Below are positions 1 to 6,174 of a stretch of 6,312 nt of DNA, one piece after another. How positions within the stretch are numbered: the first letter of the stretch is position 1; each line of letters begins with the position of its first letter. Source of the DNA: an uncultured bacterium (GTDB lineage: Bacteria; Bacteroidota; Bacteroidia; Bacteroidales; JACABE01); the NCBI GenBank assembly GCA_903911455.1, contig CAIWDQ010000123.1, positions 1 to 6,312 of the forward strand, written 5' to 3'. The notes below the pieces were generated by a model. The model searched no databases. It was not told where the DNA came from and was given only the letters and a program-made list of their open reading frames with translations. A program made the position numbers and the translations under genes.

Positions 1-11
1 TAGCTTCTAAT

Positions 12-464
12 GTGCGTGCAAGACACTTAGAACTCCATGCAGTGGAAAAAGAATTGTCAGTAGTGGAAAAAGAATTGCTTGCAAAGGAAAAAGAATTGCT
101 TGCAAAGGAAAAAGAATTGCTTGCAAAGGAAAAAGAATTGTCTGCAAAGGAAAAAGAATTGTCTGCAAAGAAGAAAGATATCCGTGCAAAGAAGAAAGAA
201 ATGCGTACAGAGAAGAAAGAAATGCGTACAAAGAAGAAAGATATGTCTGCAAAGAAGAAAGAAATGTATGCAAAGAAGAAAGAAATGCATGCAAAGAAGA
301 AAGAAATGCATGCAGAGAAGAAAGATGTGTCTGCAAAGAAGAAAGAAATGCTTGCAAAGAAGAAAGACATGCATGCAAAGAAGATAAATATACATGCAAA
401 ATACTTAATTATCCACAAATATAGTTTTGATATCGCTTATTTTAATACAATAATTAATTTTTAA
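12..464 (+). CDS. Hypothetical lysine/glutamate-rich heptad-repeat protein (doubtful; may continue left of window)
   Basis: The longest frame through the 21-bp array would encode repeating heptads of the form A-K-E-K-E-L-x in the first third and A-K-K-K-E-M-x later, then a non-repetitive tail of about 18 residues (ending in IINF) and a TAA at 462-464. A GTG at 12 is the first start candidate, but the frame is open from base 3, so a longer protein could enter from the left. Residue 7 of the heptad is hypervariable (L, S, R, Y, H). Hydrophobic residues fall at positions 1 and 6, which does not match canonical a/d coiled-coil spacing; a charged single helix is more likely if it is made at all. 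Against coding: no recognised domain, no visible ribosome-binding signal, substitutions concentrated at first codon positions of this frame, and a purine-rich repeat that is naturally stop-free. It converges on dprA with a 45-bp gap. I would not treat it as a proven gene. Confidence 0.22.
   Translation: MRARHLELHAVEKELSVVEKELLAKEKELLAKEKELLAKEKELSAKEKELSAKKKDIRAKKKEMRTEKKEMRTKKKDMSAKKKEMYAKKKEMHAKKKEMHAEKKDVSAKKKEMLAKKKDMHAKKINIHAKYLIIHKYSFDIAYFNTIINF
18..416. repeat. Tandem array of nineteen 21-bp units (minisatellite-like)
   Basis: Nineteen 21-base units sit in perfect register with no indels, beginning at 18, 39, 60 and every 21 bases to 396. The core has two versions. Units from 39 to 164 carry type A, whose first 18 bases are GCAAAGGAAAAAGAATTG (the first two, at 39 and 60, are diverged at their 5' end). 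Units from 165 to 374 carry type B, GCAAAGAAGAAAGAAATG. Each is followed by two variable bases and usually a T. Units 375-395 and 396-416, and the first unit 18-38, are decayed, as expected at array edges. The + strand is about 80 per cent purine. There are no unique spacers, so this is not a CRISPR array. The array lies beyond the 3' end of dprA. Its function is unknown; a coding role, a transcribed structured RNA and a DNA-curvature element all remain possible. Confidence 0.95.
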
Positions 465-509
465 GGTAAAATTATTTAGGAATTATAATGTAAACACCAC
501 AATTTCAGC

Positions 510-1601
510 TTAAGCCAACACATATATCTTTCCGGGAAGACTTTTTAAGATTCCCTCAAACTCCAAATTAAGCAAAGCAGCAGCCGTTTTAGAAGCACTA
601 AGTTGAGATTCTCCTATAATCTGATCAATAACCATAGATTTCTTCTCAAATATCAAATCATATATAATCTTTTCATCAGGAGTAAATTCTATAAACAACT
701 TCTGTTGTATATTTTTATTCTCAATCCCCGTCTTTTCCCATCCTAAAATATAAATAATATCTTCAGCAGACTCAATTAATACAGCTTTATTTACTTTTAT
801 CAGATGATTACACCCTTCAGAGAAGCTATCATTCAACCTTCCAGGTACCGCAAACACATCTCTATTATAACTATTGGCAATTTCGGCAGTAATCAATGCT
901 CCTCCCTTTCTTGATGCCTCCACAACAATAATAGCATCTGCCATTCCTGCTATAATACGGTTACGTTTAGGAAAATTCTCCCTATCCGGAATCGTTTGAC
1001 TCCTGAATTCAGTTAATAGACCACCGTTTTTAAGCATCTTTTCTGCCAAAGGCTTATTAAGAGCAGGATAAAGCCTGTCTAAACCATGAGCAAGTATCCC
1101 AACAGTCGGGAGATTGATATCAACAGCCGCTTTATGCGAGCAAGTATCTATGCCATAAGCCAGACCACTCACAATTAATACATTTTGTGATGCCAGATCA
1201 TTTACAATTTGTTTAGTAATGTCTTTGCCATACTCAGTTGCCTTTCTGGTTCCAACAATACTTATTACTTTAGTATTATTTAAATCAGTATTCCCCATAT
1301 AATACATCAAAAGAGGGCTGTCAATGCAGTTCTTTAAGCGCGAAGGGTAGGCTTTATCAAGATAAAACAGAGGTTTTATATTATATTTTTCAATAAACTC
1401 CATTTCTTTTTCTGCTTTATCAAAAACATCATGATTATGAATCGCATTTGCAACAGTCTCACCGATCCCTGATATCTTCATAAGCACATGTTTCTTCTCT
1501 TTAAACACAGCTTCGACACCACCACAGTGAGTTATAAGTTTTTTTCCGTTAATATCCCCTATGCCGGGGATTAATGTTAATGCAATCTGAAATTTTAGCA
1601 A
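510..1601 (-). CDS. dprA: DNA-processing protein DprA (Smf family)
   Basis: DprA binds incoming single-stranded DNA in the cytoplasm and loads RecA on it during natural transformation; it is also widespread in non-competent bacteria. The 363-residue product has the full family layout. Helix-hairpin-helix motifs lie near residues 11-16 (IPGIGD) and 43-48 (ISGIGE). The Rossmann-like DprA core spans about 85-290, with SIVGTRKATEYG at 114-125, SGLAYGID at 145-152, FPKRNRIIAGM at 210-220 and KGGALITAEIA at 232-242. A C-terminal winged-helix domain runs from about 305 to the end. Length is normal for Bacteroidota. The start is a TTG at 1599-1601; the frame stays open about 16 codons further upstream to a TAA but with no ATG, GTG or TTG, only ATT/ATA codons, so TTG is the best choice. 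It is divergent from the glycosyltransferase gene, and its 3' end points at the 21-bp array. The identification is firm; competence of the host is not implied. Confidence 0.97.
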   Translation of the reverse strand: MLKFQIALTLIPGIGDINGKKLITHCGGVEAVFKEKKHVLMKISGIGETVANAIHNHDVFDKAEKEMEFIEKYNIKPLFYLDKAYPSRLKNCIDSPLLMYYMGNTDLNNTKVISIVGTRKATEYGKDITKQIVNDLASQNVLIVSGLAYGIDTCSHKAAVDINLPTVGILAHGLDRLYPALNKPLAEKMLKNGGLLTEFRSQTIPDRENFPKRNRIIAGMADAIIVVEASRKGGALITAEIANSYNRDVFAVPGRLNDSFSEGCNHLIKVNKAVLIESAEDIIYILGWEKTGIENKNIQQKLFIEFTPDEKIIYDLIFEKKSMVIDQIIGESQLSASKTAAALLNLEFEGILKSLPGKIYVLA

Positions 1602-1627
1602 AATCGTATTTATTTGATGAAGTTTAT

Positions 1628-1635
1628 TACTTTTG
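1628..1635 (+). promoter_or_regulatory. Candidate -7 promoter box for the glycosyltransferase gene
   Basis: TACTTTTG at 1628-1635 fits the Bacteroidota -7 consensus TAnnTTTG. It lies about 47 bases upstream of the TTG at 1683 that I prefer as start of the glycosyltransferase, and inside the reading frame if the longer start at 1614 or 1617 is used. No convincing -33 TTTG is seen at the usual distance, so support is moderate. On the opposite strand, TAACTTTA (about 1656-1663) is a weaker match that might serve dprA. Confidence 0.35.
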
Positions 1636-1682
1636 TTGATTATTTAAAACTTGGTAAAGTTAGGCTAATTATAAGTCATAAA

Positions 1683-2780
1683 TTGAAAAATAATAAGAAA
1701 ATATTAATTTGCCCCCTAAATTGGGGTTTAGGACATGCCGCAAGATGTGTTCCCATCATTAATATGTTAATTAATGAAGGTGCTGAAGTTATTATTGCTT
1801 CCGAAAACAATCCTTTAGCATTCCTAAAACTTGAATTTCCTCAACTTAGGTTTATAGAATTTAAAGGTTATGATATTAATTATGGTAATAAAAAGAATAT
1901 TGCATTAAAAATGGTCCTTTCAATACCTAAAATACTTTATGGGATTTATAAAGAACATAAAAAGCTTGACAAAATAATTAAAGTAAACAATATTGATATT
2001 GTAATAAGTGATAATAGGTTTGGATGTTGGAACAAAAAGATTAAAAGTATTTACATCACCCATCAAGTGATGATTAAAAGTACTAAATACCTAAAATTTA
2101 TAGAACCTGTTCTGCATAATATTCATAAATACTTTATTAATAAGTTTGATGAATGCTGGATTCCTGATATAAATGAAGGCATTAGCCTTTCGGGTGATCT
2201 ATCGCATAAATATACATTGCCTATACCTTATTATTATATAGGTATCCTCTCCAGATTTACTTCTGATGAAAGTAATTTAGCTTCAGCTAATCTTAATTAT
2301 CTGTATGATTTGATGATAATAGTATCAGGTCCCGAGCCACAAAGGAGTATTTTTGAAGATTTGATATTATCTCAATTAAAAGATACTGATTTAAGAGTTG
2401 TAATTGTAAGAGGCAAGCCTGATAGCGATGAAGAAGTTTCTCATTTAAATAAAAATGTAATTATATATTCTCATCTGAATACAAATAAGTTTAAAGATAT
2501 ACTTATAAGATCGGCTAAAGTAATTTGCAGGTCGGGATATTCTACTTTAATGGATTTAGCTGTGTTTGGTAAACAAGCAATTCTGGTTCCTACGTCGGGC
2601 CAAACAGAGCAGGAATATTTAGCAAACTATCATTATCATCAGAAACATTATTATTATATGCTTCAAAAAGATTTTAATATCAACAATGCTATAATTAATT
2701 CTGAAGGTTATAATGGATTAAGAATAGCTATTGATACTTCTTTATTAAAAGAAAGAACACAAAGAATGTTAAAAAGATAA
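1683..2780 (+). CDS. GT-B fold glycosyltransferase, MurG/GT28-like
   Basis: A probable cytoplasmic or membrane-associated transferase that moves a sugar from a nucleotide donor to a lipid or glycan acceptor; the substrate cannot be told. With the TTG start at 1683 the protein has 365 residues. The N-terminal half has the glycine loop GLGHAAR (15-21) after a first beta strand KKILICPLNW, and VISDNRFG (107-114). The C-terminal half carries VSGPEPQR (214-221), CRSGYSTLMDL (282-292) and LVPTSGQTEQEYLA (301-314), corresponding to the donor-binding glycine/serine and Q-rich region of MurG-like enzymes. Upstream in-frame starts at 1614 (TTG) and 1617 (ATG) add 22-23 residues (including VDYLKLGKVRLIISHK) ahead of the first beta strand, where family members normally begin; they would also leave only 12 bases to dprA. 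The start is therefore an inference. It is followed after 47 bases by the GtrA-like gene, a likely partner. Confidence 0.85.
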   Translation: MKNNKKILICPLNWGLGHAARCVPIINMLINEGAEVIIASENNPLAFLKLEFPQLRFIEFKGYDINYGNKKNIALKMVLSIPKILYGIYKEHKKLDKIIKVNNIDIVISDNRFGCWNKKIKSIYITHQVMIKSTKYLKFIEPVLHNIHKYFINKFDECWIPDINEGISLSGDLSHKYTLPIPYYYIGILSRFTSDESNLASANLNYLYDLMIIVSGPEPQRSIFEDLILSQLKDTDLRVVIVRGKPDSDEEVSHLNKNVIIYSHLNTNKFKDILIRSAKVICRSGYSTLMDLAVFGKQAILVPTSGQTEQEYLANYHYHQKHYYYMLQKDFNINNAIINSEGYNGLRIAIDTSLLKERTQRMLKR

Positions 2781-2827
2781 CCATAGGTCGTAGATTTTAT
2801 GTAAACTTGCAGTTCAAAAAATACAAT

Positions 2828-3223
2828 ATGTTATTTGTACTTACAAAAGAAATAGTTCATAGATTTATAAAGTTTGGAGTAGTTGGAGCTTCGGGAGTTA
2901 TAGTTGATTTTGGCTTTACTTATCTTGGTAAAGAAATTTTTAAAATACAAAAATATATTGCCAATGCAATTGGATTTACTATTGCCGCAAGTACAAATTA
3001 TATCTTAAATCGTATCTGGACATTCCATAGCCAGAATCCCGAGATAGGTATCGAATATTCAAAATTCTTATTAATATCTTTGATTGGTTTAGGGATAAAT
3101 ACTTTTATCCTCTGGACTTTAGTAAGTAAAATGAAATGGAATTTTTATGTTTCAAAACTATTTGCAATTGGTGTAGTTACTTTGTGGAATTTCTTTTTTA
3201 ATATGATGTTTACGTTTAAATAA
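2828..3223 (+). CDS. GtrA-family small membrane protein
   Basis: An integral inner-membrane protein of about 131 residues. GtrA-family proteins act in the transfer or flipping of polyprenyl-phosphate-linked sugars for cell-surface glycan modification. Four hydrophobic segments are seen at roughly residues 14-34, 43-61, 78-99 and 108-127. The family signature follows TM2 as NYILNRIWTF (57-66), and a second related motif, NFFFNMMFTFK, closes the protein, reflecting the two-fold repeat of the family. FIKFGVVGASG near the N-terminus is also typical. I chose the ATG at 2828; a TTG at 2807 would add seven residues (MQFKKYN) that the family does not need. The preceding glycosyltransferase lies 47 bases upstream on the same strand, which suggests co-transcription and a joint role, though the substrate is unknown. 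Confidence 0.9.
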   Translation: MLFVLTKEIVHRFIKFGVVGASGVIVDFGFTYLGKEIFKIQKYIANAIGFTIAASTNYILNRIWTFHSQNPEIGIEYSKFLLISLIGLGINTFILWTLVSKMKWNFYVSKLFAIGVVTLWNFFFNMMFTFK

Positions 3224-3293
3224 GATTATACTCTTCCCCTATCCCAAAATAATGTTATTCTATAAAATTAGTAAGCTACTTAATAATATTTAG

Positions 3294-3301
3294 TATCTTT
3301 G
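3294..3301 (+). promoter_or_regulatory. Bacteroidota -7 promoter box upstream of yicC
   Basis: TATCTTTG is an exact match to the TAnnTTTG -7 consensus used by the Bacteroidota primary sigma factor. The box ends 26 bases before the yicC ATG at 3328, so transcription would start around 3307-3310 and give a leader of about 20 A/T-rich bases. The context TTTAGTATCTTTGCTC is the usual form of these promoters. The -33 element is weak: the nearest candidate is TTAG at 3268-3271. This promoter probably drives yicC, the M28 peptidase and the DUF3109 gene. Confidence 0.75.
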
Positions 3302-3327
3302 CTCTTTATTCTAAATAATAAAATTAC

Positions 3328-4200
3328 ATGATAAAATCAATGACAGGTTATGGTAAAGCTAGCTGTGAGACAGAAAATAAGCGAATTACCATCGAATTAA
3401 AAGCTTTAAATAGCAAACAACTTGATATTAATGCCAAATTACCTGGCGCTTATCGCGAAAAAGAATTAGAAATTAGGAATATTATTTCAAATAAACTTGA
3501 ACGCGGTAAAATTGATCTTTACATAACCTACGAAATCACCGGAGCTATTTCCGATTACACTATAAATAAGAACACTGCACTTTCGCATTATAGAGAGTTA
3601 AAAGAATTATCAAAAGAAATTGGTCAGGAACCTACTGATTATTATTCTTTATTAATAAAAATGCCAGATATATTTAATTCGTTAACAGATAATGTTACTG
3701 AAGAAGAATGGGTGCGTTTTATAAATACAATTGAGGATGTAGTTGCCAAGGTAGATAGCTTTAGAATTGCCGAAGGTACTATTTTAAGAAAAGATATGGA
3801 AGGGCGTATTAGCTTAATAGGTGAGCTACTTACATCAATTGAACCTTACGAAAAAGCAAGAATGAATATTATTAAAGAAAGAATTCAAAACAATCTTACC
3901 GAAATAATTGACACAACTAAAGTTGACAAAAACAGATTTGAACAGGAACTTATTTATTATTTAGAAAAAATAGATATTACTGAAGAAAAAATCCGTTTAA
4001 AGAAACACCTTGATTATTTTATTGATACTTTAAATGAAAAGGCTTCTTCAGGTAAAAAACTTTCTTTTGTTTGTCAGGAATTAGGTAGAGAAATCAACAC
4101 GATAGGTTCAAAAGCTAATGATGTTTCTATTCAGAAAATCGTAGTTCAGATGAAAGATGAGCTTGAAAAGATAAAAGAACAGCTTGGGAATATACTTTAA
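3328..4200 (+). CDS. yicC: YicC-family endoribonuclease
   Basis: A cytoplasmic protein of 290 residues, the normal family length. YicC proteins were long called stress-induced proteins of unknown function; the E. coli member has been shown to be an endoribonuclease involved in small-RNA turnover. The N-terminal YicC domain begins with the diagnostic SMTGYG (4-9), followed by LNSK (27-30) and RGKIDLYI (59-66). The C-terminal DUF1732 part has KIDITEEKIRLKKHLDYF (214-231) and, around 242-265, GKKLSFVCQELGREIN leading into TIGSKAND. The start ATG fits the family N-terminus exactly and lies behind a strong promoter box. In many Bacteroidota yicC is followed by gmk; here the next gene is a secreted peptidase 15 bases away, so the usual pairing is absent. 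Confidence 0.96.
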   Translation: MIKSMTGYGKASCETENKRITIELKALNSKQLDINAKLPGAYREKELEIRNIISNKLERGKIDLYITYEITGAISDYTINKNTALSHYRELKELSKEIGQEPTDYYSLLIKMPDIFNSLTDNVTEEEWVRFINTIEDVVAKVDSFRIAEGTILRKDMEGRISLIGELLTSIEPYEKARMNIIKERIQNNLTEIIDTTKVDKNRFEQELIYYLEKIDITEEKIRLKKHLDYFIDTLNEKASSGKKLSFVCQELGREINTIGSKANDVSIQKIVVQMKDELEKIKEQLGNIL

Positions 4201-4215
4201 TAAAATCTGATTATA

Positions 4216-5490
4216 ATGAAAAATATTCTATTATTCATCAGTATCTTTTTTGCATTTAATGCAAATAGTCAGGATACCATTTATGCCCGTAGAATGTTAG
4301 ATTCGCTTACTTCCCCTAATTTTAACGGAAGAGGTTATGTAAACGAGGGCAATAAAACAGCAGCTTATTTTCTGGATAATGAATTTGCTAAAATGAAACT
4401 ATCAAAGTTTGGTAGTAGTTTTATGCAACCATACTATAAATCCATAAATACCTTTCCGGGAAAGATGGATATTATTTTTGATAAAATAAAACTCAAAGCA
4501 GGTGTTGATTATTTAGTATCGCTTTCTTCTCCAGCTATTAAAGGAGAGTTCAAAGTTGTAATACTTGATAGTACCAATCTAAATTCTCAAAAAGATATTG
4601 ATAAAATCCTTTCTAAAAACAATGAAGATAAGTTTATTTTAATAGATAAAAAGGGAATTAAAGATACTATTGTCACTAAATTTCTTGAATCCTTTAAGGG
4701 TGAAAATAAATTAAAGGCAAAAGGTTATATTTATATAAATGACAAACTTACCTGGGGTGCATCAGATGGAGTAAGTGTTAATGATTTTGTAAAAATAACA
4801 ATTACAAGAGATCTTTTTTCATCAATAAAGCCTAAAAAAATAACTATAGAAATAGAAGCTACATTTGAAGATGGCTATCGTTTGTATAATATTGTTGGGT
4901 ATGTAAAAGGCAAGACTAATCCTGATTCATTTTATGTGTTCACAGCTCATTATGATCATCTTGGAAGGATGGGTAAGGATATTTATTTCCCGGGAGCTAA
5001 CGATAATGCCAGTGGAACATCAATGGTCCTTGATCTAGCTAAATATTATTCGAAGCCTGAGAATCAACCTGAATATTCTATTGCTTTTATTTTGTTTACG
5101 GGTGAGGAATGTGGCTTGTGGGGTTCTGAATATTATTCTTCACACCCTTTATTCGCTTTATCTAAAATTAAATTTCTGATTAATTTAGATATGGTTGGTA
5201 CAGGTAGTGAAGGTATTACTGTTGTTAATGCTTCTACTTACAAGCAACAATACGAAAAGATGGTAGAGCTCAATAAAAAATCTAATTATCTAAAGGCAGT
5301 TGTTGAAAGAGGTGAGTCGTGCAATAGTGATCATTGTCCTTTCTATCAAAAAGGAGTTAAGTCTATCTTTATATATGCGATGGGTGGAGAAGACACCGAA
5401 TATCATAATATTTTTGATACTTCTGCGAAGCTTCCTTTTACTAAATATTCAGAAATCTTTAAACTTCTATTAGATTACATTAAAAATTAA
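4216..5490 (+). CDS. Secreted M28-family zinc metallopeptidase
   Basis: An exported di-zinc peptidase, most likely an aminopeptidase acting in the periplasm or outside the cell. The 424-residue precursor starts with a type I signal peptide (KN followed by a hydrophobic stretch LLFISIFFAF) with a probable A-N-S cleavage site after residue 18. There is no lipobox cysteine. Residues about 20-225 form an N-terminal region, part of which may be a degenerate protease-associated-type insert. The catalytic domain holds the M28 set: H245 in TAHYDHLG, bridging D263 in GANDNASG, catalytic E297 and ligand E298 in GEECGLWGS, D325 in NLDMVG, and H397 in YHNIFDT. SDHCPF at 371-376 is also a common M28 motif. 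All metal ligands are present, so an active enzyme is expected. Exact specificity cannot be read from sequence. It is spaced 15 bases from both neighbours and is probably in the yicC operon. Confidence 0.93.
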   Translation: MKNILLFISIFFAFNANSQDTIYARRMLDSLTSPNFNGRGYVNEGNKTAAYFLDNEFAKMKLSKFGSSFMQPYYKSINTFPGKMDIIFDKIKLKAGVDYLVSLSSPAIKGEFKVVILDSTNLNSQKDIDKILSKNNEDKFILIDKKGIKDTIVTKFLESFKGENKLKAKGYIYINDKLTWGASDGVSVNDFVKITITRDLFSSIKPKKITIEIEATFEDGYRLYNIVGYVKGKTNPDSFYVFTAHYDHLGRMGKDIYFPGANDNASGTSMVLDLAKYYSKPENQPEYSIAFILFTGEECGLWGSEYYSSHPLFALSKIKFLINLDMVGTGSEGITVVNASTYKQQYEKMVELNKKSNYLKAVVERGESCNSDHCPFYQKGVKSIFIYAMGGEDTEYHNIFDTSAKLPFTKYSEIFKLLLDYIKN

Positions 5491-5505
5491 ATAATCATTC
5501 AACGC

Positions 5506-6072
5506 ATGATTTCAATTGAAAATACAATAATTTCTGACGACGTTTACAAAGTTTGTTTTGTATGCGATTTAAACAAATGTAAAGGTGCGTGTTGTGTTGA
5601 AGGTGACGCCGGTGCTCCTCTTGATGAATTAGAAATCAGTATTCTTGAGGACGAAATTGAGAACATCCTTCCCTATCTTACTCCCGAAGGCATTAAAAGT
5701 ATAGAAGAATTTGGTGTTTTTGATTATGATGCGCTCGGTCATTTCGTCACACCCCTCATCAATCACCGCGAATGCGCCTATTGTTATTTTGACGAGGGAA
5801 TTGCTAAATGTGCTATTGAAAAAGCATACGAAGAAGGCAAGGTCAAGTTTCAGAAACCTGTTTCTTGTCATTTATACCCTATCCGTATCGAAAATTACAA
5901 GGAATTTGATGCTGTAAATTATCACAAATGGCCTATTTGCGAGAAAGCTTTGGTAAATGGGAAGCGTTTAAATGTAACAGTTTACGAATTTCTGAAGCAA
6001 CCTCTTATACGTAAATATGGAACTAAATGGTATAAGGAATTAGAGCAAACTATTAAATCTCTTCCTAAATAA
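5506..6072 (+). CDS. DUF3109 family cysteine-rich protein (possible metal-binding)
   Basis: A soluble protein of 188 residues with no signal peptide or membrane segment. It contains ten cysteines: C17, C20, C25, C29 and C30 form a tight N-terminal cluster (CFVC, DLNKCKGACC), C90/C93 and C102 lie in the middle (ECAYCYFDEGIAKC), then C121 in SCHLYPIRIE and C145 in WPICEK. This arrangement resembles the YkgJ/CxxCxxxCC group, for which Zn or Fe/S binding has been proposed but no biochemical function is established. The pattern, length and CHLYPIR motif match DUF3109 proteins found mainly in Bacteroidota. The ATG at 5506 follows the peptidase stop by 15 bases, so it is probably the last gene of the yicC operon. 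The role is unknown; metal or redox chemistry is an inference from the cysteines. Confidence 0.88.
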   Translation: MISIENTIISDDVYKVCFVCDLNKCKGACCVEGDAGAPLDELEISILEDEIENILPYLTPEGIKSIEEFGVFDYDALGHFVTPLINHRECAYCYFDEGIAKCAIEKAYEEGKVKFQKPVSCHLYPIRIENYKEFDAVNYHKWPICEKALVNGKRLNVTVYEFLKQPLIRKYGTKWYKELEQTIKSLPK

Positions 6073-6174
6073 TATTTGAATCATTCACAAATGGAATACA
6101 TTTTAACTACTTAAATTTTTCTTTATTATTGTACTTTTTTTTATTATTTTGATTTATTTTATTTTGATGATGAT

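Noticed and set aside
7..399. Minus-strand open frames across the array (7-399 with LSSLHAF heptads; 57-395 with FFLLC heptads)
   Set aside because: They are the complement of a stop-poor purine-rich repeat. They start and end with the array, have no recognisable domain or start signals, and would be implausibly hydrophobic low-complexity proteins.
18..416. CRISPR array
   Set aside because: Units are contiguous at 21 bp with no unique spacers, and no cas genes are nearby.
12..464. Canonical coiled-coil protein from the heptads
   Set aside because: Hydrophobic residues repeat at heptad positions 1 and 6, a 2/5 spacing instead of the 3/4 spacing needed for a/d packing.
1715..1732. Hairpin CCTAAA-TTGGGG-TTTAGG near the glycosyltransferase start
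   Set aside because: It falls on the codons for the conserved PLNWGLG motif, is only six A/T-rich pairs, and is best explained by the protein sequence.
2791..2798. TAGATTTT as a separate promoter for the GtrA-like gene
   Set aside because: It lacks the final G of TAnnTTTG and has no -33 partner; co-transcription with the glycosyltransferase is simpler.
3224..3290. Intrinsic terminator after the GtrA-like gene
   Set aside because: Only very short A/T stems (such as AATAA-TG-TTATT) are present, with no GC stem and no T-run.
5629..5917. Open frames on both strands inside the DUF3109 gene
   Set aside because: They overlap a clearly conserved cysteine-motif protein in other frames and show no domain of their own.
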